From: Massiliimicrobium timonense
GTDB lineage: Bacteria; Bacillota_I; Bacilli_A; Erysipelotrichales; Coprobacillaceae
Assembly (NCBI RefSeq): GCF_002160865.1
Contig: NZ_NFLJ01000026.1
Coordinates: 1 to 43,565 of the forward strand
Length of the DNA: 43,565 nucleotides
Direction of reading: 5' to 3'
The notes beneath the pieces were generated by a model that saw only the letters and a program-made list of their open reading frames with translations, had not been told where the DNA came from and made no database searches. Below, piece after piece: positions 26,207-35,628 of the stretch. The first letter of the stretch is position 1. The number at the start of each line of letters is the position of its first letter. A program made the position numbers and the translations under genes.

Positions 26207-26554
26207 ATGATCAAAATTGAAGCGATTGTGAGAGAAGAAAAATATGAAGAAGTCAAAGAAGCACTTGCTCGTATTCATGTGAATGGTATGACAGTTTCTC
26301 AGGTAATGGGATGTGGCACACAGCATGGGTATACAGAATATGTTCGTGGACAGGAAGTCGAAGTGAACATGTTACCGAAAATTAAATTTGAGATTGTTGT
26401 CAGCAATGAAGATTGGGCGAATAAAACAATTGAAGCGATTTGTCAGGCGGCTTATACTGGAGAAGTAGGAGATGGTAAGATTTTTACTTATAAGCTTGAT
26501 AATGCTATGAAAATTCGTACACGTGAAACGGGCGAAAAAGCAATTAATGAGTAA
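26207..26554 (+). CDS. glnK: PII nitrogen regulatory protein without the T-loop Tyr-51
   Basis: A trimeric sensor of ATP/ADP and 2-oxoglutarate that binds Amt and other targets. The 115 residues carry the B-loop TGEVGDGKIF and the C-loop IRTRETGEKA, as usual for PII. In the T-loop, EYVRGQEVEVNMLPK aligns with the E. coli ELYRGAEYMVDFLPK, so the uridylylated Tyr-51 is Val and Tyr-46 is also Val. Control by uridylylation is therefore unlikely. Start at 26207, 11 bases after TAGGAGG; an in-frame ATG at 26084 lies inside amtB and is rejected. Confidence 0.92.
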   Translation: MIKIEAIVREEKYEEVKEALARIHVNGMTVSQVMGCGTQHGYTEYVRGQEVEVNMLPKIKFEIVVSNEDWANKTIEAICQAAYTGEVGDGKIFTYKLDNAMKIRTRETGEKAINE

Positions 26555-26602
26555 TGATTAATAATTTAAAATTATGATAATAAAAAATTATGAAAAAATA
26601 TC

Positions 26603-26631
26603 TTGATAATTATGTTAAATTTGACTATACT
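26603..26631 (+). promoter_or_regulatory. Sigma-A promoter of the carAB leader
   Basis: TTGATA, 17-bp spacer, TATACT. Start near 26638. It gives carAB its own transcript, separate from the nitrogen operon. Confidence 0.75.
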
Positions 26632-26662
26632 ATACAAGAATAAATAGAAAGGAATGAGAATT

Positions 26663-26731
26663 ATGGTGGGAAAACAAGTTATGGATACAACGATTGTTAG
26701 AACATCTTTTTCTCATTTTTTATATTTCTAA
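26663..26731 (+). CDS. Leader peptide (22 aa) of carAB, U-rich at its 3' end
   Basis: GAAAGG precedes two in-frame ATGs 9 bases apart (26654 and 26663), the same arrangement as in the orphan carB leader. The peptide ends TSFSHFLYF. Its last codons lie in a T-rich 21-nt tract (26707-26727) that differs at only one base from the other leader. The TAA (26729-26731) touches the attenuator stem. AATGAGAA at the start can pair with TTCTCATT in the tract. Leader-peptide function is inferred from this conservation. Confidence 0.6.
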   Translation: MVGKQVMDTTIVRTSFSHFLYF

Positions 26732-26760
26732 AAACATATCTTTTATGGATATGTTTTTTT
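26731..26760 (+). terminator. Attenuator hairpin upstream of carAB
   Basis: AAACATATC and GATATGTTT form a 9-bp stem with a 7-base loop, then a T run. It lies between the leader peptide stop and the carA ribosome site. The core ACATATC/GATATGT is identical to that at 2413-2434. Confidence 0.8.
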
Positions 26761-26779
26761 ATGATATAAGGAGGTAACA

Positions 26780-27859
26780 ATGAAAGCATATTTGATATTA
26801 GAAGATGGACATGTCTTTGAAGGTGAACATTTTGGTGGTCATAAGGAAGTCATTAGTGAGTTTGTCTTTAATACATCTATGACAGGATATCTGGAAGTCT
26901 TAACAGATCCTTCATATGCTGGACAAAGTGTTGTGATGACTTATCCATTGATTGGAAATTACGGTGTTTGTTTGGAAGATCAAGAATCAAGACAACCATA
27001 TGTAGAAGGTTTTGTTGTGAATGAACTGGCAAGATTAGGCAGTCATTTTAGAAAGAATATGGATTTAGAAGAATATTTAAAACAGCATGATATTGTAGGT
27101 ATTCAAGGTGTTGATACACGTTATATTACAAAGTTAATCAGAAATAAAGGTTGTATGAATGGTTTGATTACAACACATCACTATGATGATTTAAGTGATG
27201 TTTTAAAACGAATTCATGAGTATAAAGTTTCTGGTGTTGTGAAACAAACAACATGCTGTGAACCTTATGTTTTAGGAAAGGGTGCATATAAAGTCGCTTT
27301 ATATGATTTTGGAGCAAAGCAAAATATTGCCAGAGAACTAGTCAAAAGAAATTGTGAAGTGACAGTTTTCCCAGCTGATACACCAGCAAAGACCATTTTA
27401 GAAGGACACTTTGATGGAATTATGCTTTCAAATGGTCCTGGTGATCCTGAAGAATGTGTAGATATTATTGAAAATATGAAGATTTTAAGTCAAAGTGGTT
27501 TGCCTATTTTTGCTATCTGTTTAGGACATCAGTTAATGGCTTTAGCACATGGTTTTCAAACAGAAAAGATGGTTTACGGTCATCATGGTGCCAACCACCC
27601 TGTTAAGGATTTGAAAACAAATCGTGTTTATATTTCAACACAAAATCATAATTATGTTGTCAAAGAAGAATCATTGGATAGCCAAGTGGCAAAAATATGG
27701 TTCCAGAACGTCAATGATGGAACATTGGAAGGCATTGAATATTTACAGGAACCTATTAAAACAGTGCAGTTCCATCCAGAAGCATGTGCTGGACCATTAG
27801 ATACATCATATTTATTTGACGAATTTATCAAAATGATGGGAGGAAATCAAAATGCCTAG
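26780..27859 (+). CDS. carA: Carbamoyl-phosphate synthase small subunit
   Basis: Glutaminase subunit that supplies ammonia to CarB. The 359 residues have the N-terminal CarA domain ([18 protein letters not shown]) and a class I amidotransferase domain with catalytic Cys in [11 protein letters not shown] (about residue 246) and His/Glu in [10 protein letters not shown] (about 335). AAGGAGG gives the start. Its last 8 bases overlap carB, so the two are translationally coupled. It is the only carA in the window and may have to serve both CarB proteins. Confidence 0.96.
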   Translation: MKAYLILEDGHVFEGEHFGGHKEVISEFVFNTSMTGYLEVLTDPSYAGQSVVMTYPLIGNYGVCLEDQESRQPYVEGFVVNELARLGSHFRKNMDLEEYLKQHDIVGIQGVDTRYITKLIRNKGCMNGLITTHHYDDLSDVLKRIHEYKVSGVVKQTTCCEPYVLGKGAYKVALYDFGAKQNIARELVKRNCEVTVFPADTPAKTILEGHFDGIMLSNGPGDPEECVDIIENMKILSQSGLPIFAICLGHQLMALAHGFQTEKMVYGHHGANHPVKDLKTNRVYISTQNHNYVVKEESLDSQVAKIWFQNVNDGTLEGIEYLQEPIKTVQFHPEACAGPLDTSYLFDEFIKMMGGNQNA

Positions 27860-30800
27860 AAATCATGATATTCAAAAAGTATTAGTGATTGGATCTGGAC
27901 CAATTATCATTGGGCAGGCAGCAGAGTTTGACTATGCTGGAACACAGGCTTGTAGAGCCTTGAAAGAAGAAGGAATAGAAGTTGTCCTTATTAATTCTAA
28001 CCCAGCCACAATCATGACAGATAAAGATATTGCTGATAAGGTTTATATAGAACCATTAACTGTACCAGTTGTGAAACATTTAATTGAAGTTGAAAAACCA
28101 GATAGCATTTTACCGACACTTGGGGGACAAAATGCTTTAAATATTGCGATGGCTTTAGCTGATGAAGGATTTTTAGACAAACATCATGTGCGTACTATTG
28201 GAACTTCAACAGATACAATCAAACTGGCTGAAGATCGCTTAGAGTTTAAAACATTAATGGAAAAGATTGGAGAACCATGTGCAGCATCAATTGTTGTAAA
28301 TCATGTAGATGAAGCCATTGAGTTTGCAAATAAAATTGGTTATCCAGTTGTTGTTAGACCAGCATATACATTAGGAGGAACAGGTGGCGGAATTGCCAAT
28401 AATGAAGAAGAACTTCATCATATCTGTTCTAATGGATTACGTTTATCACGTGTGAGTCAGTGCCTCATTGAAAAAAGTATTGCCGGATGGAAAGAAATTG
28501 AATATGAAGTGATGCGTGATGGACATGGCAACTGTATTACAGTATGTAATATGGAAAATTTAGATCCAGTTGGTGTACATACGGGAGATAGTATTGTTGT
28601 GGCACCAAGTCAAACTTTATCTGATAAAGAATATCAGATGTTAAGAAGTTCGGCTTTAAATATTATTACAGCCTTAAATATTCAAGGTGGATGTAATGTG
28701 CAGTATGCTTTAAATCCAGATAGTTTTGAATATTGTGTCATTGAAGTTAATCCACGTGTTTCGCGTTCTTCAGCTTTAGCTTCAAAAGCAACAGGTTATC
28801 CAATCGCCAAACTGGCAGCGAAAATTGCTTTAGGTTATACATTGGATGAAATTAAAAATGCAGTTACTGGAAAAACATATGCTTCTTATGAACCGACGTT
28901 AGATTATATTGTTTGTAAGATTCCAAAATGGCCATTCGATAAATTTGTTGGGGCATCTAGAAAACTAGGAACACAAATGAAAGCAACAGGAGAAGTCATG
29001 AGTATTGCTCATAATTTTGAAGGGGCTTTTATGAAAGCTTTACGTTCCTTAGAACAAAATGTTTATGATTTACATATTCCTGAAGTTGATGGTTTATCAT
29101 TAGATGAATTAAGAGTGAAATTAAAAGATGTTGATGATCATCGTATCTTTGTAGTGGCAGAAGCTTTAAGACAGGGAATGAGTGAACAGGAAATTCATGA
29201 TATAACACGTATTGATTGCTGGTTTATTGATAAAATCAAACATTTAACAGAAGTCGAACAACAATTAAAAACAGAACCACTGACTGTTGAATTATTAAAA
29301 CTTGCGAAAAGATTAGAATTCCCTGATCAAATTATTGCTAAGTATACAAATCATACAACGCAAGATATTCATCAAATGAGATTAGATCATCATATTGAAG
29401 CTGTTTATAAAACAGTAGATACATGTGCAGCTGAATTTGATGCAACAACACCTTATTATTATTCTGTATATGGAGAACATAATGAAGTTGATCCTCGTGA
29501 TGATAAAAAGAAAATCATGGTTTTAGGTTCAGGACCAATCCGTATTGGACAAGGGATAGAGTTTGATTACTGTTCTGTTCATTGTGTCTGGGCTTTAAAA
29601 GAAGCAGGATATGATACAATCATCGTCAACAACAACCCAGAAACAGTGTCTACAGACTTTGATATTGCTGATCGTTTATACTTTGAACCATTAACACCTG
29701 AAGATGTCGAAAGTATTGTACGTTTAGAAAAACCAGACGGAGCCATTGTACAATTTGGTGGACAAACAGCCATCAAGCTTACAAAAGCCTTAATGGAAAT
29801 GGGAGTTCCTATTTTAGGAACATCAGCTGATAATGTCGATGCTGCTGAAGATCGTGAAAGATTTGATGAAATCTTACAGCGTTGTGATATAGATCGTCCA
29901 AGAGGTTCAACAGTTTTTACAACAGAAGAAGCTTTAGAGGTTGCTAATCGTTTAGGATATCCAGTGCTTGTCAGACCTTCTTATGTATTAGGTGGAGCTG
30001 GAATGGAAATTGCTTTAAATGATGGTGATATCAAGAAATTCATGGAAATCATTAATCGTCAATATCAGGAACATCCTATCTTGATTGATAAATATTTATC
30101 TGGTAAAGAAGTTGAAGTCGATGCTATCTGTGATGAACATGGTGTATTGATTCCAGGTATCATGGAACACGTAGAACGTGCAGGAGTGCATAGTGGAGAT
30201 AGTATCTCAGTATATCCACCACAAAAGATTAAACAGGAAATTAAAGATGTGATTGTGGATTATACACAAAGACTAGCAAAAGCGCTACATGTCATTGGTT
30301 TAATTAATATTCAATTTATTGTTTATGAAGATCAGGTATATGTCATTGAAGTGAATCCACGTTCTTCACGTACTATTCCTTATATTTCAAAAGTGACTGA
30401 TATTCCAGTAGTAGATGTGGCTACACATGTCATTATGGGAAAAACAATCAAGGAACAAGGTTATGAATATGGATTGGCTAAGGAAAAAGAAACAGTGGCA
30501 ATTAAAATGCCAGTCTTCTCTTTTGAAAAGATTACTGGTGCTGAAATTAGCTTAGGACCAGAAATGAAATCTACAGGTGAAGTTTTAGGTGTGTCTAAAG
30601 ACTTTGATGAAGCGATATATAAAGCATTCATTGCGACAGGTATTGATTTACCTAAGAAAAAGAATATTATCTGTACTATTAAAGATAGTGCTAAAGATGA
30701 ATTCTTACCAATTGCAAAACAATATCATAAGTTTGGTTATGATATCTATGCAACAATTGGAACATTCACATATTTAATCGAACATGGTGTTCCAGCACAT

Positions 30801-31046
30801 TTGGTGAATTACATTGCAGATAAGAAAAATACAATCTTTGATTTAATGTTGACAGATACAGTTGATTTAATTATTGATATACCAACAAGAAACAATAATT
30901 TAAAAGATGGATTTATGATTCGTCGTTTTGCAGTAGAAGCTGGTATTCCTATTTATACATCATTAGATACAGCACAGGCATTAATCAATTGTCTTGAAAA
31001 AAGACATCAAGGAAATACATCACTTATTGATATTACAAAAATTTAA
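27852..31046 (+). CDS. carB: Carbamoyl-phosphate synthase large subunit (carAB copy)
   Basis: Full-length CarB (1064 aa) with both ATP-grasp halves: [17 protein letters not shown] near residue 14, [27 protein letters not shown] near 560 and [11 protein letters not shown]. It overlaps carA by 8 bases. The C-terminal allosteric domain (about 930 on) is more divergent than in the orphan copy. The EGRP block is replaced by ADKKNTIFD, and the INT segment seen in UMP-regulated enzymes is replaced by IDIPTRN. It may therefore respond to a different effector, or to none. That comparison is by eye against the E. coli enzyme. Confidence 0.95.
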   Translation: MPRNHDIQKVLVIGSGPIIIGQAAEFDYAGTQACRALKEEGIEVVLINSNPATIMTDKDIADKVYIEPLTVPVVKHLIEVEKPDSILPTLGGQNALNIAMALADEGFLDKHHVRTIGTSTDTIKLAEDRLEFKTLMEKIGEPCAASIVVNHVDEAIEFANKIGYPVVVRPAYTLGGTGGGIANNEEELHHICSNGLRLSRVSQCLIEKSIAGWKEIEYEVMRDGHGNCITVCNMENLDPVGVHTGDSIVVAPSQTLSDKEYQMLRSSALNIITALNIQGGCNVQYALNPDSFEYCVIEVNPRVSRSSALASKATGYPIAKLAAKIALGYTLDEIKNAVTGKTYASYEPTLDYIVCKIPKWPFDKFVGASRKLGTQMKATGEVMSIAHNFEGAFMKALRSLEQNVYDLHIPEVDGLSLDELRVKLKDVDDHRIFVVAEALRQGMSEQEIHDITRIDCWFIDKIKHLTEVEQQLKTEPLTVELLKLAKRLEFPDQIIAKYTNHTTQDIHQMRLDHHIEAVYKTVDTCAAEFDATTPYYYSVYGEHNEVDPRDDKKKIMVLGSGPIRIGQGIEFDYCSVHCVWALKEAGYDTIIVNNNPETVSTDFDIADRLYFEPLTPEDVESIVRLEKPDGAIVQFGGQTAIKLTKALMEMGVPILGTSADNVDAAEDRERFDEILQRCDIDRPRGSTVFTTEEALEVANRLGYPVLVRPSYVLGGAGMEIALNDGDIKKFMEIINRQYQEHPILIDKYLSGKEVEVDAICDEHGVLIPGIMEHVERAGVHSGDSISVYPPQKIKQEIKDVIVDYTQRLAKALHVIGLINIQFIVYEDQVYVIEVNPRSSRTIPYISKVTDIPVVDVATHVIMGKTIKEQGYEYGLAKEKETVAIKMPVFSFEKITGAEISLGPEMKSTGEVLGVSKDFDEAIYKAFIATGIDLPKKKNIICTIKDSAKDEFLPIAKQYHKFGYDIYATIGTFTYLIEHGVPAHLVNYIADKKNTIFDLMLTDTVDLIIDIPTRNNNLKDGFMIRRFAVEAGIPIYTSLDTAQALINCLEKRHQGNTSLIDITKI

Positions 31047-31058
31047 TAAAAGAAAAGA

Positions 31059-31087
31059 AGGATGCTATAGTTATGGCATCCTGTTTA
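31059..31087 (+). terminator. Terminator after carAB
   Basis: AGGATGC and GCATCCT, 7-bp stem with a 10-base loop, followed by GTTTAATT. Confidence 0.65.
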
Positions 31088-31173
31088 ATTATCTTGATAA
31101 TATGAAATAAAAAATATACTATATAAGTAGGAAAAGTTTAAAATTGGAGTGATATGTTAAGGAGGAATTTTAA

Positions 31174-32274
31174 ATGAAATCACGTTTTTTAAAAGTCCTT
31201 ATTTCATTATTGGTCATAATTGTATGTATTATGGTGATTGAGCATCAATCTTATAATCGTACTCATCAAGAAGTGTCTTCTCAAACAGGGAAATTAGTAT
31301 TTATTTCTTATCAAAAATTAGATTTTGATGATATTTATTCTGTTAATCAAAAATATAAAAATTTTGAAATAAAGATACTAAATCCCTCTGATTTAAATTC
31401 ATATCATTTCGATAATCAAGATATCGTTGCTGTTGATAACAAGTTGATTTCCAATATGGAAGTTAAAAAGTTCATTCAAGATTATATTAAGGAACATTTT
31501 ATTCTTTTTGTTGGACCAAGTTCTATAGAAAAAATTTCTAATGAATTAGATGTATCTTTTCAAAATGACATGCCTATATACGCAATGGATGACGGAAGCA
31601 TAATATCAAAGAACCTTGTTGACATGCATGGTGAATTTTCTGTCTTGAAATATACAGAAAATAAGAGTTTAAAAGAAAATGTTCAAATAGTTCATATTCA
31701 AGGGAAGGCATTACCAATAGAAAACTATCTTATTCCATGTTTAGATTTCATAAGTGAAACAGCACCAGTACAGACAAATTATGTATATCAGCCTCGTTTG
31801 TATAAATATTATTTTCTTGATTCATCAAATCATTTAACAGGTACATATATTTATACGGGTTATGGATTATATAAAGATACCAATGAAACAGACTTATATA
31901 AAGATTATTATACTTTGAAGACAAGCGTATGTTTTTCTAATGATGGACATTATTTGACATTACAACATGATGGATTTTCTCAATATCAAGCAACAGTCTT
32001 AGATAAAGAAACATTGAATGATGGAGAATCGTTATCTCAATCTAAAGCAGAAATTTCCTTGAAAAGTATAAATGATTTATCAAGTGTATGGACTGTACGA
32101 AAGAAAATAGATTTAAATCATAATTATTTTCATATGGATGATGTATTTGAATTTGCATCGGAATATTCTGTCGAGGAAGGGAGTAACCCAGAGTTTGCAT
32201 ATAGTTTATATGCTTTAGATAAATATGCAAATCGTATAAATAGGGCAACAGTTCATATTGATACAAAGTCATAA
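31174..32274 (+). CDS. Membrane-anchored protein of unknown function
   Basis: The 366 residues start with a signal-anchor helix (FLKVLISLLVIIVCIMVIEH) and continue as an extracytoplasmic domain rich in Tyr, Asp and beta structure. I recognise no family. AAGGAGG precedes the ATG at 7 bases. An AT-rich promoter-like stretch with TTGATA and TATACT-like elements lies at about 31095-31125. A terminator follows at 32295, so this is a single-gene unit. Confidence 0.6.
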   Translation: MKSRFLKVLISLLVIIVCIMVIEHQSYNRTHQEVSSQTGKLVFISYQKLDFDDIYSVNQKYKNFEIKILNPSDLNSYHFDNQDIVAVDNKLISNMEVKKFIQDYIKEHFILFVGPSSIEKISNELDVSFQNDMPIYAMDDGSIISKNLVDMHGEFSVLKYTENKSLKENVQIVHIQGKALPIENYLIPCLDFISETAPVQTNYVYQPRLYKYYFLDSSNHLTGTYIYTGYGLYKDTNETDLYKDYYTLKTSVCFSNDGHYLTLQHDGFSQYQATVLDKETLNDGESLSQSKAEISLKSINDLSSVWTVRKKIDLNHNYFHMDDVFEFASEYSVEEGSNPEFAYSLYALDKYANRINRATVHIDTKS

Positions 32275-32294
32275 TTATAAACATTTGATTTATT

Positions 32295-32314
32295 GAGGAT
32301 TATATCCTCTTTTT
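32295..32314 (+). terminator. Terminator after the 31174 gene
   Basis: GAGGAT and ATCCTC with a 3-base loop and five T. Confidence 0.65.
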
Positions 32315-32332
32315 AATATGAGTTAGTTTATT

Positions 32333-32576
32333 TTAATGATCATTGTATAAAAAAATATATAATCCACTAACGGCTAAAAAGCATCCCATTAATTTTTTAA
32401 TAGAAAAGAAGTTGAAAAAAAGACTATCTAATATAAATCCTAAGATATTTTGCGATAAACAAGGAATAAAGTAATCTTTGTTAGAGAAAGGTATTTACTA
32501 ACAGTATTTGTAAGATATATATTGAAAATGCCGATGATACTTCCAAGTAATAAGCAAAGCATTTGTTATCATAAAA
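32333..32576 (-). pseudogene. Remnant of a DMT (YdcZ-type) transporter
   Basis: On the minus strand 32470-32333 reads as a membrane tail with QNILGFILDSLFF and MGCFLAVSGLYIFLY before TAA. In a different frame, 32575-32470 reads LLLGSIIGIFNIYLTN. Together they match the end of the small YdcZ/DMT transporters, but the frames are broken and the start is missing. It lies beside a Crp-type remnant, a combination often seen intact in Firmicutes. Confidence 0.5.
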
Positions 32577-32577
32577 A

Positions 32578-32757
32578 ATGTTAAATGAAAATATGATAGA
32601 TGTGGCTGAAATGATAGGAAGTAGTTATCGTCAATTACAAAGAGTATTAAGATATTTTATAAAACAGGAATATATGAAAAAAATAGATAAGGGAAAATAT
32701 ATGATTTTGGATTTTAAATCTTTACAAGAATTAGGGAAAGATTTATATCATATATAA
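32578..32757 (+). pseudogene. C-terminal fragment of a Crp/Fnr-type regulator
   Basis: The 59 codons contain the Crp helix-turn-helix pattern IDVAEMIGSSYRQLQRVLRYF followed by a short wing (KKIDKGKYMILD). Intact members are about 220 residues with a cyclic-nucleotide-like domain, which is absent here. No ribosome site is seen. It is treated as a remnant, probably of the regulator of the neighbouring transporter remnant. Confidence 0.55.
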
Positions 32758-32784
32758 AAAAGACTCCTATAAAGAGTCTAAAAA
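32757..32784 (-). terminator. Terminator of the minus-strand MFS gene
   Basis: On the minus strand AGACTC pairs with GAGTCT around a 7-base loop, followed by six T. Confidence 0.75.
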
Positions 32785-34020
32785 TTAAAGGTGAAGTTTT
32801 TCTGTTTTTTTGAAGAATACAAAACCAATGAAAAACATAATCGCTAATGAACCAACACCAATATTCATCATACCTGTGACTTGAGAAATAAAGGAAACGA
32901 GAGTTGTTCCCATAAAAGATGCACCTTTACCACAAATATCATACAAACCAAAATATTCACCAGAACGATTGGCAGGAATAATTTTTGCATAGTAAGAACG
33001 TGATAGTGATTGGATGGCCCCTTGAAAAATTCCTACACCAACAGCTAAAATCCAGAACTGATATTGTTGTTGGAGAGTGATTCCATATAATGCGATAAGG
33101 AAATAAGCAAAGATACATATTTTGATAAGTTTTGTATTTTCAATAGAAGAACTTAATTTCCCAAAGATTAAAGCGGCTGGAAAAGCAACAATTTGTGTTA
33201 ACAACAAAGCAAGTAATAAACCTGTTGTATCCAAACCTAAAGCTGTTCCATAAGCTGTTGCCATATCAATGATTGTATAAACACCATCTATGTAGAAAAA
33301 GAAAGCAATCAAAAAGAACAAGACTTTTGGGTTCTTTTTTAAATCTACAAAGATATTTTTTAAACGTAGAAAACTAGCTTTAACATAATGGTTTTCTTTT
33401 TCTAAATAATATGTTTGATGATATCCAAGAATTAAAGGAACTGACAATAATAACCACCATAAGGCAATCAAAAGAAAACAAAGACTCATAGCTGTTTCCA
33501 TTGTGAGATGGAATTGTTCATAAAATAACACAAGAATTAAACTGCCTACAAAAGGAATACAACTTCCAATATATCCCCACGCATATCCTTTGGCAGATAC
33601 ATTATCCATGCGTTCAGGTGCTGTAATATCAGTCAACATAGAATCATAAAAAACAAGACTCAATGAATAAGCTGATTTTGCAATAACAAATAAACATAAA
33701 AACCATAACCATGAAGATGTAAAACCAAGTAAAATACAACCTAAAGCCCCAATCAATAAGGCTATCATAAAGAGTTTCTTTTTCCATCCTTTAAAATCAG
33801 AAGCTGTTCCTAAAATAGGACCGAGAATCGCTGTAATAATTGTAGCCAGTGATGTCGCATAACCCCAGAAAGCTAAATAATTTGTTTCAGAGATATGAGC
33901 ATTGTCAGCTAAAAAATTAAAATAAATCGGCATAATTGTAGACACAAGTAATGTAAAAGCAGAGTTGCCTACATCATATAAAATCCATTTCTTTTCTAAT
34001 GATGTTGTTTTAGATGTCAT
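32785..34020 (-). CDS. MFS transporter, UMF1/Atg22-like family
   Basis: The 411-residue inner-membrane protein has about twelve hydrophobic helices. The start WILYDVGNSAFTLLVSTIMP is typical of the UMF1/Atg22-like branch of the major facilitator superfamily, and GTASDFKGWKKK forms the loop 2-3 motif. The substrate is unknown. The start at 34020 is chosen because GAAAAGGAG lies upstream and the ATG overlaps the upstream stop by 11 bases, so the two genes are coupled. The longer frame to 34098 lies inside the upstream gene. Confidence 0.82.
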   Translation of the reverse strand: MTSKTTSLEKKWILYDVGNSAFTLLVSTIMPIYFNFLADNAHISETNYLAFWGYATSLATIITAILGPILGTASDFKGWKKKLFMIALLIGALGCILLGFTSSWLWFLCLFVIAKSAYSLSLVFYDSMLTDITAPERMDNVSAKGYAWGYIGSCIPFVGSLILVLFYEQFHLTMETAMSLCFLLIALWWLLLSVPLILGYHQTYYLEKENHYVKASFLRLKNIFVDLKKNPKVLFFLIAFFFYIDGVYTIIDMATAYGTALGLDTTGLLLALLLTQIVAFPAALIFGKLSSSIENTKLIKICIFAYFLIALYGITLQQQYQFWILAVGVGIFQGAIQSLSRSYYAKIIPANRSGEYFGLYDICGKGASFMGTTLVSFISQVTGMMNIGVGSLAIMFFIGFVFFKKTEKLHL

Positions 34021-34864
34021 AATCTTGCTCCTTTTCATATGGTAAAATGAGAATATCCTGCCATCCTTCATGTGCACTATAATTGTGCAGGAAGTCACGA
34101 TGTAAAGCTTCGTTCTTTGTTAAAAAAGCATAATAGTTTTCACTGAGCATAGCACAATGAGGAATAGCTTTTTTCATGAGTTTTTCTAAACGTAAGTTAC
34201 TATCATGACAAACAGGATGATCTTTTTGATCCATTAATAATCCACGATAACCTTTATATTTTCCAGAAATAAATAGGAAAGTTTTAACCAAAGCTCTTAT
34301 CAATGGCTGATGACTTGCTAGAAAACGATTATATGTTTTCATAGACTGAAGTGTAGATAAGATTTGTTGATTTGTAAATTGTGGAAAAAATGATTGAATG
34401 ACTTTAGCATTTTCCATTGTAGGATTTAAATGTTTTGTTAAATCTGTGTAGAGTGGTTTTTGATGGTTCTTGATTAATAAGTATTTATCCATTTCACATT
34501 CAATGAGTGAATGTGAAACATGAGATACGTCTATCTTTTTTTCAATATAACTATGACATGCATCATCTAAAGCAAAATGAGCAATAAATCCTAGCATATA
34601 AGCTATTTTGGCTTCCTTATGACTTTTTTCTAAAATTACATGACGTGAACTTTCAAAGAAATCGTAAGCTTTCATTTGATGCATGGTACTTCCCCAACGG
34701 TTCATCTCGTTATGATGATAAATCTGATAATAGAAAAAAATATCCGGACCATGCAAACCTATTTCATAAAGATCAAGATGTTCTTGAATAATTTTTTGTA
34801 GATGGGGAGGATAGACTTTTTTCATTTCTTCCCCAAAACAGTAATGTGTATATATGGCTGGCAT
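34010..34864 (-). CDS. Zinc-dependent phospholipase C-like protein
   Basis: The 284 residues match the zinc-dependent phospholipase C/S1-P1 nuclease-like fold (PF00882-type). Metal-binding residues occur in THYCFG, GLHGPDIFFY, HQMKAYDFF, FIAHFALDDACH and EMDKYL. There is no signal peptide, so it may be cytosolic, as in many Firmicute members whose substrate is unknown. It shares an operon with the MFS gene (11-base overlap). AGGAGGGGG gives the start. Confidence 0.75.
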   Translation of the reverse strand: MPAIYTHYCFGEEMKKVYPPHLQKIIQEHLDLYEIGLHGPDIFFYYQIYHHNEMNRWGSTMHQMKAYDFFESSRHVILEKSHKEAKIAYMLGFIAHFALDDACHSYIEKKIDVSHVSHSLIECEMDKYLLIKNHQKPLYTDLTKHLNPTMENAKVIQSFFPQFTNQQILSTLQSMKTYNRFLASHQPLIRALVKTFLFISGKYKGYRGLLMDQKDHPVCHDSNLRLEKLMKKAIPHCAMLSENYYAFLTKNEALHRDFLHNYSAHEGWQDILILPYEKEQDYDI

Positions 34865-34942
34865 ATATTCCCCCTCCTAACGTGTATATCTTACCACAAA
34901 AATAGCAAAAGAATGTAAAAAATACATAAAATATTTGTTATG

Positions 34943-34970
34943 AAAAACATCATAGAGGACTATGATGTTT
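34943..34970 (-). terminator. Terminator of the flavodoxin gene
   Basis: AACATCATAG pairs with CTATGATGTT (10 bp, 4-base loop). On the minus strand it is followed by a T run. Confidence 0.75.
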
Positions 34971-35461
34971 TATGAAATCATATCTAGTTGTTGAATGAGT
35001 GATTGTAAATCTTGTTCATTGGGGTGTGATAAAGCTTTATCAAAATTGTCAATCATAGGTAAAAATCTGTCTGGTTGTTTTTGAGCCATTTGCTCATAAC
35101 GTTGTCTGACACTCATAGGCATTTTTCCTTGACACATAAATTGCCCAACAATTTGATTATCATCAGCAATGTTTGTTTGTACACGTTTCAAAATACTATC
35201 AAAATATTCTTGACTACCACCAAAACCAGCAGTTCCAAATAAAAAGATTTTTTGATGATGAAGTTGTTTCAAATAATCTTGAATCGATTCATCACATGTT
35301 CCTTTATCCGTCCAGAATCCAACAAAGATATAATCTGCAGTTAAAGGAGCTTGAGCAGCTTTCCCATAATAACAACATTCACCATCTAAATGATTTTGAA
35401 TAGCTTGAGCTAACATTTCTGTATTTCCCGTAGGACTTGAAAAAACAATACTATATTGCAT
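34970..35461 (-). CDS. Flavodoxin family protein (BilS-like)
   Basis: The 163-residue FMN protein starts with the phosphate-binding loop SSPTGNTEMLAQAI. Further FMN contacts are likely at GFWTDKGTCD and FGTAGFGGS. The C-terminal helix region with CQGKMPMSVRQRYEQM resembles the flavodoxin family annotated BilS, which accompanies bilirubin reductase in some gut bacteria. No bilR-like gene is adjacent, so that role is not supported here. It has its own consensus promoter. A general electron-transfer role is the safe call. Confidence 0.8.
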   Translation of the reverse strand: MQYSIVFSSPTGNTEMLAQAIQNHLDGECCYYGKAAQAPLTADYIFVGFWTDKGTCDESIQDYLKQLHHQKIFLFGTAGFGGSQEYFDSILKRVQTNIADDNQIVGQFMCQGKMPMSVRQRYEQMAQKQPDRFLPMIDNFDKALSHPNEQDLQSLIQQLDMIS

Positions 35462-35492
35462 AAGTTCATCTCCTCGTCTTTATCATAAAGAT

Positions 35493-35521
35493 ATTATAGG
35501 AATTTGTGTAAATAATGTCAA
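35493..35521 (-). promoter_or_regulatory. Consensus sigma-A promoter of the flavodoxin gene
   Basis: On the minus strand: TTGACA, 17-bp spacer, TATAAT, a perfect match at both hexamers. Confidence 0.9.
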
Positions 35522-35545
35522 ATTGAATTATTTTATAAAATATTA

Positions 35546-35574
35546 AGGACATTTTTGTAAGATTGGTTTATAAT
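35546..35574 (+). promoter_or_regulatory. Probable promoter of the carboxypeptidase-dut-capA operon
   Basis: AGGACA, 17-bp spacer, TATAAT. The -35 is weak and the -10 is consensus. Confidence 0.5.
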
Positions 35575-35628
35575 GATAGCCAAATGAGGGTATAGTGACA
35601 TTATGAGAGATATTTCATGGAGGTTGTT

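Noticed and set aside
34970-35461. Bilirubin reduction operon
   Set aside because: Only the flavodoxin resembles BilS; no BilR-like reductase is present in the window.
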